Shown here in pieces: positions 1 through 7,012 of a stretch of DNA of 14,692 nucleotides. Each line of letters begins with the position of its first letter. The stretch's first letter is position 1. Source of the stretch: Gaiellasilicea sp035553355 (lineage in GTDB: Bacteria; Actinomycetota; Thermoleophilia; Gaiellales; Gaiellaceae); contig DATMJW010000203.1 of assembly GCA_035553355.1 (NCBI GenBank), positions 1 to 14,692 of the forward strand, written 5' to 3'. Both the position numbers and the translations under genes were made by a program. The notes below the pieces were generated by a model. That model searched no databases and had not been told where the DNA came from. It was given only the letters and a program-made list of their open reading frames with translations.

Positions 1-857
1 CGCTGCACGTGGGCCGCAAGGTGCGCGTCGAGACGGCCATCGGCGAGAGCCCCTCGTCGGTGTCCGCGGCCGCGGCCGCGCTCGCGCAGCAGGTCTTCGG
101 CGAGCTGAAGGGCCGCCGGGTGCTCCTCCTCGGCGCCGGGAAGACGAGCGAGTCCGCCGCGCGCAACCTCATCTCGCGCGGCGCGCACATCGGGGTCGTG
201 GCGAACCGCACGCTCGCGCACGGCGAGGAGCTCGCGCGGAAGCTCGGCGCGAAGGCGCTCGTGCTCGACAAGGTCGCCGCCGAGCTCGCCGCCGCGGACG
301 TCGTCATCTCCTCGACGAGCGCCCCGGGCCTCGTCGTCACCCGCGGCGCCGTCGAGTCGGCCCTTCGCGCCCGCCGCGGCCGGCCGCTGCTCCTCGTCGA
401 CCTCGCCGTCCCGCGCGACCTCGACCCCGCGATCAACGAGCTCGACGGCTGCTTCCTGTACGACGTCGACGACCTCGAGACCGTCGTCGCCGAGACGCTC
501 GCAGGCCGCCGCTCCGAGGCCGCGCGCGCCGAACGCCTCGTCGCCGAGGAGGCCGAGCGCTTTCGGGAGTGGCACGCCTCGCTCGACGTCGTGCCGACGA
601 TCGCCTCCCTCCGTCGCCTCGCCGAGGAGATCAGGGATCGCGAGCTCGCGAAGGCGTCGACGCGGCTCTCGGAGCGCGAGCGGCGCCACGTCGAGTCGGT
701 CACCTCGCAGATCCTCGCGAAGCTCCTGCATCTGCCCACGGTGCGGATGAAAGAGGCCGCGGCGGCAGCCGATGGGGTGGTCTATGCTGACGTCGTGCGG
801 CACCTTTTCGGGCTGGGGGAGCGCTCCGCGGAGCGGGCGGAGGAGGAGCGGTCGTGA
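1..857 (+). CDS. hemA: Glutamyl-tRNA reductase, 3' part (5' end outside window)
   Basis: Glutamyl-tRNA reductase makes glutamate-1-semialdehyde from Glu-tRNA with NADPH, the first committed step of the C5 route to haem. About 284 residues are visible, reading in frame from base 3; the N-terminal catalytic domain with its active-site cysteine lies before the window. The visible part begins in the conserved segment VRVETAIGESPSSVS. It continues into a Rossmann NADPH-binding domain (VLLLGAGKTSESAARNL, then VVANRT and DVVISSTSAP, and LLLVDLAVPRDLDP). It ends with the helical dimerisation domain (FREWHASLDVVPTIASLR to LLHLPTVRMKEAA). A GTG at base 9 is internal to the protein, not a start. The stop is TGA at 855-857. 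hemC and hemD follow on the same strand. Identification is firm from motif order; only the truncation by the window edge is unusual. Confidence 0.95.
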   Translation, partial: LHVGRKVRVETAIGESPSSVSAAAAALAQQVFGELKGRRVLLLGAGKTSESAARNLISRGAHIGVVANRTLAHGEELARKLGAKALVLDKVAAELAAADVVISSTSAPGLVVTRGAVESALRARRGRPLLLVDLAVPRDLDPAINELDGCFLYDVDDLETVVAETLAGRRSEAARAERLVAEEAERFREWHASLDVVPTIASLRRLAEEIRDRELAKASTRLSERERRHVESVTSQILAKLLHLPTVRMKEAAAAADGVVYADVVRHLFGLGERSAERAEEERS

Positions 858-1006
858 CGGCCCGTTACGTCACCGCGCGCCCGCTGCCGCTCCAGGCGCC
901 GACGGCGTTCGTCCGCATCCGCCCCAACACCGCCCGCGCGTGCGGCGAATCGCGTCCGACCGCGCGCCGCAGCTGTGCTCGTTCGCGTCGGCTCGCGCGG
1001 CAGTAG
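854..1006 (+). CDS. Possible 50-codon small ORF in the hemA-hemC gap (doubtful)
   Basis: A reading frame opens with GTG at 854, overlapping the hemA stop as GTGA, and runs 50 codons to a TAG that lies inside the start of hemC. For about the first 29 codons after the start, nearly every third base is G or C, as in the real genes here. The other two forward frames of the same stretch have many A/T third bases. After about base 945 this bias disappears. The product would begin MTARYVTARPLPLQAPTAF and end in an arginine-rich tail. I do not recognise it. It could be a tiny translationally coupled gene, the remnant of a longer one, or chance in GC-rich DNA. There is no upstream evidence beyond the overlap and the base bias. 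Confidence 0.2.
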   Translation: MTARYVTARPLPLQAPTAFVRIRPNTARACGESRPTARRSCARSRRLARQ

Positions 1007-1799
1007 GCTCGCCCTCACCCAGGCGGAGCAGGCCGTCGAGCGGCTGCGCCGGCCGGGGGTCGAGATCGCGCTCGTCCCGATCACGACCGCGGGCGACCGC
1101 GACCGCACGAAGCCGTTCGGTCAGATCGGCGAGCGTGGCGTCTTCGTGAAGGAGCTCGAGGAGGCGCTCCTGGCAGGGCGGATCGACGTCGCCGTGCACT
1201 CCGCGAAGGACATGACCTCGACGGACACCGAAGGGCTCGCCGTCGGCGCGTATCCGAAGCGGGAGGACCCGCGCGACGCGCTCTGCGGCGCGTCCGAGCT
1301 GCGGCCGGGGATGCGGATCGGCACCGCGTCCGTGCGTCGCCGCGCGCAGCTCCTCGCGCTCGAGCCGTCCCTGTCGGTCGAGCCACTTCGCGGCAACATC
1401 GACACCAGGCTCAGAAAGCGCGGCGAGCGCGGTCTCGACGCCGTGGTGCTCGCGGCATGCGGCCTCGACCGGCTCGGGCTCGAGCACGAGATCGGCCTCC
1501 GGCTCGACCCGGAGCAGATGCTCCCGGAGGCGGGGCAGGGCGCGCTCGCGCTTCAGGTGCGGGCGGGCGAGGAGCATCTCGTCGCGGCCGCCGACGACGA
1601 GGAGACGCGGCGGCGCGTGGAGGCGGAGCGGCGCTGCGTCGCACTCGTCGGCGGCGGCTGCCTCGCTCCCGTGGCCGCGCACCACGACGGCGCGTCGCTG
1701 ACGGCGCTCGTCGCGGACGAGGACGGCGCCTGGATCGAGCGCCGCAACGGCACCGATCCCGACGCCGTCGCGCGTGAGCTGCTGCCGTACCTCCCGTGA
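975..1799 (+). CDS. hemC: Porphobilinogen deaminase (hydroxymethylbilane synthase)
   Basis: This enzyme condenses four porphobilinogen molecules into hydroxymethylbilane in the cytoplasm. The 274-residue protein opens with LVRVGSRGSRLALTQA, matching the family start. It has the arginine-rich substrate region GDRDRTKPFGQIGERGVFVKE, the catalytic aspartate in VAVHSAKDM (Asp79), REDPRDAL, and IGTASVRRRAQL with LRGNIDTRL. Domain 3 carries the dipyrromethane cofactor cysteine in VGGGCLAPV (Cys229). It is somewhat short for the family (often about 300-310). The usual DLPTELP-like stretch after the catalytic Asp is replaced by DMTSTDTEGL, a mild oddity. GTG at 975 is the first possible start; the frame upstream is open to the hemA stop but has no start codon and no clear ribosome site. 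hemD begins within its last codons (GTGA overlap), implying coupled translation. Confidence 0.95.
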   Translation: MLVRVGSRGSRLALTQAEQAVERLRRPGVEIALVPITTAGDRDRTKPFGQIGERGVFVKELEEALLAGRIDVAVHSAKDMTSTDTEGLAVGAYPKREDPRDALCGASELRPGMRIGTASVRRRAQLLALEPSLSVEPLRGNIDTRLRKRGERGLDAVVLAACGLDRLGLEHEIGLRLDPEQMLPEAGQGALALQVRAGEEHLVAAADDEETRRRVEAERRCVALVGGGCLAPVAAHHDGASLTALVADEDGAWIERRNGTDPDAVARELLPYLP

Positions 1800-2416
1800 G
1801 GGTCGTCCTCACGATGTCGCGCCCCGACGGTCTCGCCGCGCGGCTCGAGGCGCTCGGGCACGACGTCGTCCGACTACAGCTCGTCTCGTTCGAGCCGATC
1901 GGTGACGACCCGGTCGACGTGACCGGGTACGACTGGGTGATCGTCACGAGCGTGACCGGGGCGCGGGAGCTGCGCCGCCGCCTCCGCGGGGAGCCGCGCC
2001 GCGTCGCCGCGATCGGCGCCGCCACGGCGGCGGCTTTCGGCGGTGCCGATCTCGTGCCGGCGGTGTCGACGCAGGAAGGGCTGCTCGCGGAGCTGCCGCG
2101 GCCGGCAGGCCGGGTGCTCTTCGCCGGCGCCGAGGGCGCGCGGCGGCTGCTCGCCGACGAGCTCGGCGCCGACTTCCTGCCGCTCTACCGCACGGTGGAG
2201 CTCGATCCGGCCGTGGCGCCCGAGGGCGACCTCGTGGTCCTCGCGTCGGGTTCCGCGGCGCGGGTCTTCGCACGAACCGGAGCCGCCATCCCGGCCGTCA
2301 GCATCGGCCCGGAGACGTCCCGTGCCGCCCGCGCCGCCGGGGTGACGGTCGTCGCAGAGGCACCGACGCACGACGAGGACGGACTCGTCGCGGCGGTCGC
2401 CGCTGCAGCGCGTTAG
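1796..2416 (+). CDS. hemD: Uroporphyrinogen-III synthase
   Basis: HemD closes and isomerises hydroxymethylbilane to uroporphyrinogen III, the last common precursor of haem, sirohaem and cobalamin. The 206-residue protein shows the low-similarity but typical family pattern. This comprises an N-terminal VVLTMSRPDGLAARL, DWVIVTSVTGARELRRRL, RVAAIGAATAAAF, VLFAGAEGARRLLADELGA, YRTVELDP, LVVLASGSAARVF and SIGPETSRAARAAGVTVVAEA. It is shorter than most homologues (about 250), but both lobes appear to be present. Its GTG start at 1796 overlaps the hemC stop by four bases. Position directly after hemC supports the call, since HemD is hard to recognise from sequence alone. A GTG-started SAM hydrolase gene follows after nine bases, so all may be on one transcript. 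Confidence 0.9.
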   Translation: MRVVLTMSRPDGLAARLEALGHDVVRLQLVSFEPIGDDPVDVTGYDWVIVTSVTGARELRRRLRGEPRRVAAIGAATAAAFGGADLVPAVSTQEGLLAELPRPAGRVLFAGAEGARRLLADELGADFLPLYRTVELDPAVAPEGDLVVLASGSAARVFARTGAAIPAVSIGPETSRAARAAGVTVVAEAPTHDEDGLVAAVAAAAR

Positions 2417-2425
2417 CCTCACCCC

Positions 2426-3229
2426 GTGGTCATCGCGTTCCTCAGCGATTTCGGTCTCCGGGACGACTTCGTCGGCACGTGTCACGGCGTGATCAAGCGG
2501 ATCGCGCCGGAGGTCGAGATCATCGACGTCACGCACGGGATCCCGCCGCAGCAGATCCTGCAGGGGGCGCTCGTGCTCGCGAGCACGCTGCCGTACATGC
2601 CGGTCGGCGTGCACCTCGCCGTCGTCGACCCGGGTGTCGGCGGGATCAGGCGGGCGCTCGCGCTCCGTGACGCCGACGGCAGGACGTTCGTCGGCCCGGA
2701 CAACGGTCTCCTCGTCCCCGCAGCGGAGCGCGCGGGCATCGTCGCCGCGCACGAGCTGACGAACCCGGCGTACGCGCTCGAGACGATCTCCCGCACCTTC
2801 CACGGCCGGGACATCTTCGCGCCGGCCGCCGCCCACCTCGCGCTCGGCGTCCCGATCGAGGAGCTGGGGCCGTCGATCGCGGTCGACGCCCTCGTCAGGC
2901 TCGACTGGCCGCAGCCGGAGATCGGGCAGTCGCGGATCCGGGCGACGATCCTCTACGTCGACAGCTTCGGCAACATCGCGCTCAACATCACGCGCGACCA
3001 CGCGCAGGAGGTGGGGATCGTCCCCGGGACGACGATCGAGCTCGATCTCGCCGGGGAGCGTGTCTACGCCGTCTCGGCGCGGACATTCGCGGACGCGCGG
3101 CGCGGCGACATCATCCTCTACGAGGACAGCTACGGGAACATGTCCGTCGCGATCAACGGCGGCGATGCCGCGCAGCTCCTGCACGCGGCGCCGGGCCAGT
3201 CGCTCCGGATCGCCGTCGGCACGCCGTGA
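2426..3229 (+). CDS. S-adenosyl-L-methionine hydroxide adenosyltransferase (DUF62 SAM hydrolase)
   Basis: This family hydrolyses S-adenosylmethionine to adenosine and methionine using a water/hydroxide nucleophile, and is related to the fluorinase and chlorinase enzymes. The 267-residue protein starts MVIAFLSDFGLRDDFVGTCHG, the family hallmark with the Asp-rich SAM site. The conserved catalytic set is visible as Asp68 and Arg75 in VVDPGVGGIRRA and His126 in RTFHGRDIFAPAAAHLA. The N-terminal domain also has FVGPDNGLL. The C-terminal beta-barrel-like domain contains YVDSFGNIALNI and YEDSYGNMSVAINGG. There is no sign of the halide-binding adaptation, though sequence alone cannot exclude other nucleophiles. 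The GTG start at 2426 lies nine bases after hemD, so co-transcription with the hem genes is likely. A strong hairpin follows its stop. Confidence 0.93.
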   Translation: MVIAFLSDFGLRDDFVGTCHGVIKRIAPEVEIIDVTHGIPPQQILQGALVLASTLPYMPVGVHLAVVDPGVGGIRRALALRDADGRTFVGPDNGLLVPAAERAGIVAAHELTNPAYALETISRTFHGRDIFAPAAAHLALGVPIEELGPSIAVDALVRLDWPQPEIGQSRIRATILYVDSFGNIALNITRDHAQEVGIVPGTTIELDLAGERVYAVSARTFADARRGDIILYEDSYGNMSVAINGGDAAQLLHAAPGQSLRIAVGTP

Positions 3230-3239
3230 CCTGCGGGAC

Positions 3240-3272
3240 GGTGGCCCGGGCGCACGCCGCGCCCGGGCCACC
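3240..3272. terminator. Bidirectional GC-rich hairpin between convergent genes
   Basis: A perfect 14-bp inverted repeat (left arm GGTGGCCCGGGCGC at 3240-3253, right arm 3259-3272, loop ACGCC) lies between the stop of the SAM hydrolase gene and the stop of the minus-strand purine permease. There is no T-tract on either side, as is common for actinobacterial terminators. Its position between two convergent stops suggests it ends transcripts from both directions. Confidence 0.7.
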
Positions 3273-3280
3273 GCACCCCG

Positions 3281-4741
3281 CTAGATCCAGCTGAAGTGGT
3301 CCTGCAGGAGCGGGACGATGAAGTAGAGCGCGAACGCGGCGCTCGCCACCCACATCAGCGGGTGCACCTTCTTCGTCTGACCCTGCGCGATGCGGATGAG
3401 CGTGTACGCGATGAAGCCGAAGCCGATGCCGTTCGTGATCGAGTACGAGAGCGGCATGAGCAGGATCGTCAGCGCGGCCGGCAGCCCGATCGCGAAGTCG
3501 CTGAAGTCGATCCCCGCGAGCTTGCGCCCGGTGGTGTTGCCCTCGGCCGTCTCCTCGAGCTCCGTCAGCGTCGAGATCATCAGGAAGCCGACGATGATCA
3601 GCGCCGCCGCCGTCGCCTCCGGCGGCACCATGCCGATGATCGGCGCGAAGAACATGAACGGGAGGAAGAGGGCGCCCGTCACCACGGCCACCCAGCCCGT
3701 CCGTCCGCCGACACCGACGCCTGACGCCGACTCGATGTACGTCGTCGCCGAGCTCGAGGACGCCGCGCCGCCCGCGACCGCCGCCAGCGAGTCGACGAGC
3801 AGCGGCTTCTTGATCTCCGGGAGCTCGCCGTTCTTGTCGAGGTAGCCGGCCTGCTTGCCGACGCCCACGAGCGTCCCCATCGTGTCGAAGAAGTCCGCGA
3901 GGAAGAGCGTGAACGCGAACATGATCGCCGCGAGGAACGCGACCTCGGTGAAGGCGCCGAAGTTGAAGTTCCCGAGCAGCGAGAGGTCGGGCGACGCGTA
4001 GACGTCGCTCGGGATCGCCGCCGTGCCGGGAGCGAATCCGGCCCCACCGACGGTCTCGTTGATCACCGTCGCAAGAGCCGTCGTGAGCAGGATCCCGATC
4101 AGGATGTCGCCGCGGACGCCGCGCGCGCGCAGCACGATCGTGACGACGAGCCCGAAAACCGCCACGAGCACCGGCCACGTCGTCAGTTGGCCGAGCGTGA
4201 CCGGCGTCCCCTGCCCCGTCGTGACGATGCCCGCGCTGTTCAGCCCGATGAACGCGATGAAGAGCCCGATGCCGATCGCGATCGCCTTCTTCAGGTCGAG
4301 CGGGATCGCGTTCATGATCTTCTCGCGCACGCCGGTGAGGACGAGGATCGTGACGGCGATGCCCTCGATCACGACGAGGCCCATCGCCTGTGGGAACGTC
4401 AAACCGGCTCCGGCGACGAGCGTGAACGCGACGACCGCGTTCAGCCCCATCCCGGGGGCGATCGCAAACGCCCGGTTCGTGTAGAGCCCCATCACGATCG
4501 TCATCACGCCGGCGACGAGACACGTCACCGCGAGCACCTGGTTGAACGGGAGCCCGATCGCGGACAGGCCCTCGATGCCCGCGAAGCTGAGGATCTGGGG
4601 GTTCACGAAGATGATGTAGGACATGACGATGAAGGTCGTCACGCCCGCCATCGTGTCGCGGGCCAGCGTCGTACCGTGCGCGGCGAACTGGAAGCGGCGC
4701 TCGAGCAGCCCGGACTCGAGGCGCCCCGCGATCTCTGTCAT
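3281..4741 (-). CDS. NCS2 family purine permease (AzgA/PbuG type: hypoxanthine/guanine/adenine)
   Basis: A proton-driven importer of purine bases in the cytoplasmic membrane. The 486-residue protein has about a dozen hydrophobic segments and the AzgA-subfamily landmarks: GVTTFIVMSYIIFVNPQIL near the N-terminus, FAIAPGMGLNA, IPLDLKKAIAIGIGLFIAFI, the carrier signature LADFFDTMGTLVGVG, and SSSATTYIESASGVGVGGRTG. These place it with the AzgA/PbuG/PbuO branch rather than the uracil/xanthine (UraA/XanQ) branch; the exact base preference cannot be read. The ATG at 4741 is chosen because a good ribosome site (AAGGAGA) precedes it by five bases. The frame stays open 46 codons further upstream, but that extension runs into the tRNA gene. 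tRNA-Phe lies 105 bases upstream on the same strand. No purine riboswitch is evident in that leader. Confidence 0.92.
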   Translation of the reverse strand: MTEIAGRLESGLLERRFQFAAHGTTLARDTMAGVTTFIVMSYIIFVNPQILSFAGIEGLSAIGLPFNQVLAVTCLVAGVMTIVMGLYTNRAFAIAPGMGLNAVVAFTLVAGAGLTFPQAMGLVVIEGIAVTILVLTGVREKIMNAIPLDLKKAIAIGIGLFIAFIGLNSAGIVTTGQGTPVTLGQLTTWPVLVAVFGLVVTIVLRARGVRGDILIGILLTTALATVINETVGGAGFAPGTAAIPSDVYASPDLSLLGNFNFGAFTEVAFLAAIMFAFTLFLADFFDTMGTLVGVGKQAGYLDKNGELPEIKKPLLVDSLAAVAGGAASSSSATTYIESASGVGVGGRTGWVAVVTGALFLPFMFFAPIIGMVPPEATAAALIIVGFLMISTLTELEETAEGNTTGRKLAGIDFSDFAIGLPAALTILLMPLSYSITNGIGFGFIAYTLIRIAQGQTKKVHPLMWVASAAFALYFIVPLLQDHFSWI

Positions 4742-4746
4742 CTGTT

Positions 4747-4753
4747 TCTCCTT
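4747..4753 (-). promoter_or_regulatory. Ribosome binding site of the purine permease
   Basis: AAGGAGA on the minus strand sits five bases before the ATG at 4741. It decides the start of the permease against the longer reading frame that would run into the tRNA gene. Confidence 0.75.
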
Positions 4754-4846
4754 GTGGTGGACCCGACAGGGAGACAATGCGACGCCGCTCGGACGGACTT
4801 CAACGCTCTCAGCGCCGGAAAAGTCGCTCCGAGCGTGCGAAACGAG

Positions 4847-4919
4847 TGGCGAGGGCCGGACTTGAACCGGCGACACCACGGTTTTCAGCCGTGTGCTCTA
4901 CCAACTGAGCTACCTCGCC
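4847..4919 (-). tRNA. tRNA-Phe (anticodon GAA)
   Basis: The 73-base minus-strand sequence folds into a complete cloverleaf. The acceptor stem GGCGAGG/CCTCGCC pairs fully, the D arm is GCTC-AGTTGGTA-GAGC, and the anticodon arm is CACGG-CTGAAAA-CCGTG with anticodon GAA. A five-base variable loop (GTGTC) follows, then the T arm GCCGG-TTCAAGT-CCGGC and discriminator A. CCA is not encoded and must be added after transcription. It lies between the divergent arginase gene and the purine permease, and could share a transcript with the permease 105 bases downstream. There is no direct repeat of its 3' end in the window that would suggest an integration site. Confidence 0.97.
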
Positions 4920-4971
4920 CGGCCGGGTGATCCCGGGGCGACGGGAGTGTAGCCCAGTAGGCTTCGCGGCC

Positions 4972-5880
4972 GTGAGCGCGGACGTCTCGAACGGTGTCGC
5001 CGTCATCGGCGCCGCGCTCGACCTCGGCTCGGGGCGCCGCGGCGTCGACATGGGGCCGTCCGCGATCCGCTATGCGGGGCTCGAGGAGCGGCTTCGCCGG
5101 ATCGGGTACCGCTGCCTCGACTGGGGGAACGTCGAGACGGCGGTGCAGGAGGCGGTGGAGGAGAGCGACGTGCGCGCGCGCTACCTGCCCGAGATTCGTG
5201 CCGCCTGCTCCCGCGTCGCGCGACTCGTCGCGCATGCCGTCGACGAAGGTCTGCGCCCGCTCGTCCTCGGCGGCGACCACTCCGTCGCGCTCGGGACGCT
5301 CGGCGGTCTCGCGGCCCGCGGCGACGTGGGCGGCGTGCTCTGGATCGACGCGCACGGCGATCTCAACTCGCCCGACGACTCGCCGAGCGGCAACGTGCAC
5401 GGGATGCCGCTCGCCGCGGCGATCGGGGAAGGCGGCCCGCTCTTCGCGGGCGAGGGGTGGAACCTGCCCGCCGTCGACCCGAGCCGCGTCGCCCTCGTCG
5501 GCGTGCGCTCGCTCGACCCCGGCGAGCAGGACAGGATCCGCCGGCTCGGGCTGAAGGTCTTCACGATGAGCGACATCGACCGGATCGGGATCGAGCGCGC
5601 GATGCGGGAGTCGCTCGCGCACGTCGCCGGCCCGGGGTTCGTGCACGTCTCGCTCGACATGGACGTCCTCGACCCGGAGGTCGCGCCCGGCGTGGGGACG
5701 CCGGTGCGCGGTGGGCTCTCGTACCGCGAGGCGCACCTCGCGCTCGAGCTCGTCGCGGAGTCCGGGCTCGGAGGCTCGCTCGAGGTCGTCGAGGTGAACC
5801 CGATCCTCGACCGCGAGAACGCGACGGCGCTGCTCGCGGTGGAGCTCGTCGCGAGCGCGTTCGGACAGACGATCCTCTAG
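4972..5880 (+). CDS. rocF: Arginase
   Basis: Hydrolyses L-arginine to L-ornithine and urea with a binuclear manganese centre. The 302-residue protein has all ureohydrolase motifs: LGGDHSVALGT (His103), WIDAHGDLNSP (Asp126, His128, Asp130) and SLDMDVLDP (Asp229, Asp231). The stretch SPSGNVHGMPLA after the second motif is typical of arginase rather than agmatinase. VGTPVRGGLSYREAH and EVVEVNPILD follow near the C-terminus. GTG at 4972 is preferred because the next start 45 bases upstream would add a non-conserved leader; the family normally begins shortly before VAVIGAALDLGSGRRGVDMGP. No clear ribosome site is seen, so a leaderless or weakly led transcript is possible. It stands alone, divergent from tRNA-Phe and convergent with the LLM oxidoreductase, with a palindrome directly after its stop. 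Formiminoglutamase or agmatinase are less likely alternatives. Confidence 0.93.
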   Translation: MSADVSNGVAVIGAALDLGSGRRGVDMGPSAIRYAGLEERLRRIGYRCLDWGNVETAVQEAVEESDVRARYLPEIRAACSRVARLVAHAVDEGLRPLVLGGDHSVALGTLGGLAARGDVGGVLWIDAHGDLNSPDDSPSGNVHGMPLAAAIGEGGPLFAGEGWNLPAVDPSRVALVGVRSLDPGEQDRIRRLGLKVFTMSDIDRIGIERAMRESLAHVAGPGFVHVSLDMDVLDPEVAPGVGTPVRGGLSYREAHLALELVAESGLGGSLEVVEVNPILDRENATALLAVELVASAFGQTIL

Positions 5881-5918
5881 AACGGACACGTCCGGTGCTT
5901 AAAGCACCGGACGTGTCC
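5881..5918. repeat. Palindromic intergenic element, copy 1 (terminator-like)
   Basis: A perfect 15-bp inverted repeat (left arm GGACACGTCCGGTGC at 5884-5898, right arm 5904-5918) with loop TTAAA lies between the stops of arginase and the convergent LLM gene. The same element recurs at 13964-14001, where 35 of 38 bases are identical. Neither side has a T-run. Position and symmetry fit a bidirectional terminator; recurrence suggests a dispersed repeat. Confidence 0.75.
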
Positions 5919-5934
5919 AAAAGAGCCGGTTCGG

Positions 5935-6954
5935 CTACGCGGCGACGCCGCTGAACTGCGGGATGATGTCCCGCCCGTACGCCTCGAGCGTCTCCTCCTG
6001 ACCGTGCGTCATCAGGTAGATGTTGAACTGGTCGACGCCGATCGACTCGAGCTCGCGCAGCTTCGCGATCGCCCCTTCGGGCGTGCCGAGGACGCAGAAG
6101 CGATCGCAGATCTCGTCCGTCACGAACTCGCCGTGCTTCGCGCCCACGCGGGAGTGCTCGTTGTAGTCGTAGAACTTCCGCGCCTGGACGTAGTCGGTGA
6201 GCACCTTCGGGACGACCGACCCGTCCGCGCCGTAGCGATCGATCAGGTCCTGCACGTGGTTCGAGACCATCGCCGGGAACCAGCGCACCTGGTCGCGCGC
6301 GTCGGCGAGGTCGTCGGAGATGTGGCTCGGAGCGCTGACGATGCACTTGAGCGCCGCCGGGTCGCGCCCGGCCTCCTCGGCGGCCTTCCGCGCCGTCGCC
6401 ATGATCCACTGGATGATGTCCGGGTCGGCGAGCTGGATGATCACGCCGTCCCCCTGCCGTCCGGCCACCGCGAGCGCCTTCGGCCCGTACCCGGCCACGT
6501 GCATCTCGATCTCGGGCAGCTCGGGGCGCACCCACTTGAGCTGGAGGTCCTTGTCGTTCCAGCGGACCTCCTTGCCGTTCATGAACGGCTTGATCATCGC
6601 GAGCGCCTCTTCGAAGTCCGCGACCTTCATCGGCTTCCGGCCGATGTAGCGGACGGCCGAGTCGCCGCGGCCGACGCCCATGATCATGCGTCCGTTCGAG
6701 ATGTCCTGCAGCGTCGCGTACGCGCTCGCGAGCACCGTCGGGTCGCGCGTCGCCGGGTTCGTGACCATGTGGCCGAGCTTGATCGTCGTCGTCTGGTCGG
6801 CGAGGAGCGCCATCACCGGCATCGACTCCTGCCAGAGGACGTGCGAGTCGTAGGTCCAGCCGTACTCGAAGCCCTGCGCCTCGGCGAGCTTCGTGAGCTC
6901 GATCAGGCGCTGGTACGGCGGGTCGGGCAGGACGGTGACGCCGAAGCTGAGCAT
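5935..6954 (-). CDS. LLM class F420-dependent oxidoreductase
   Basis: A TIM-barrel enzyme of the luciferase-like family, in the branch resembling methylenetetrahydromethanopterin reductase, which uses reduced coenzyme F420. The 339-residue protein begins MLSFGVTVLPDPPYQRLIEL, with FEYGWTYDSHVLWQESMPVMALLA, TTTIKLGHMVTNPATRDPTVLASAYATL and the cofactor segment RMIMGVGRGDSAVRYIGRKP. Later come EIEMHVAGYGPKALAVAGRQGDGVI and the C-terminal VLGTPEGAIAKLREL. From memory it resembles the family catalogued as TIGR03842 (CPS_4043 type), whose reaction is unknown. F420 rather than FMN is inferred from family and host type. The ATG at 6954 has a G-rich stretch (GGGGG) in ribosome-site position. It is divergent from the YdcZ gene and lies near hydantoinase-pathway genes, so a role in reducing a pyrimidine-like ring is conceivable but unproven. 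Confidence 0.85.
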   Translation of the reverse strand: MLSFGVTVLPDPPYQRLIELTKLAEAQGFEYGWTYDSHVLWQESMPVMALLADQTTTIKLGHMVTNPATRDPTVLASAYATLQDISNGRMIMGVGRGDSAVRYIGRKPMKVADFEEALAMIKPFMNGKEVRWNDKDLQLKWVRPELPEIEMHVAGYGPKALAVAGRQGDGVIIQLADPDIIQWIMATARKAAEEAGRDPAALKCIVSAPSHISDDLADARDQVRWFPAMVSNHVQDLIDRYGADGSVVPKVLTDYVQARKFYDYNEHSRVGAKHGEFVTDEICDRFCVLGTPEGAIAKLRELESIGVDQFNIYLMTHGQEETLEAYGRDIIPQFSGVAA

Positions 6955-7012
6955 GGAACCCCCGGAGGTCGCGTGGGCAGGGAAAGCGGCATTCTCCCGC
7001 GAAACCGAGCGC

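Noticed and set aside
855..977. HemA-HemC fusion by read-through of the hemA TGA
   Set aside because: The frame is open, but the linker would be an Arg/Ala/Pro-rich stretch with poor third-base bias, and HemC has a natural start at 975.
1874..3271. 465-codon minus-strand frame across hemD and the SAM hydrolase
   Set aside because: Shadow of two well-supported genes with typical low-complexity composition.
4742..4846. Purine riboswitch in the permease leader
   Set aside because: The conserved three-way junction core and loop sequences were not found by eye in these 105 bases.
4742..4879. A 46-codon N-terminal extension of the purine permease
   Set aside because: It runs into tRNA-Phe, has no hydrophobic or conserved character, and the ATG at 4741 has a good ribosome site.
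4847..4919. tRNA-Phe as an integration site of a mobile element
   Set aside because: No integrase, no repeated tRNA 3' segment and no change in composition on either side.
6953..7012. ATG at 6953 as the start of the YdcZ gene
   Set aside because: It would overlap the LLM start codon and adds a polar, non-conserved leader before the first membrane segment.
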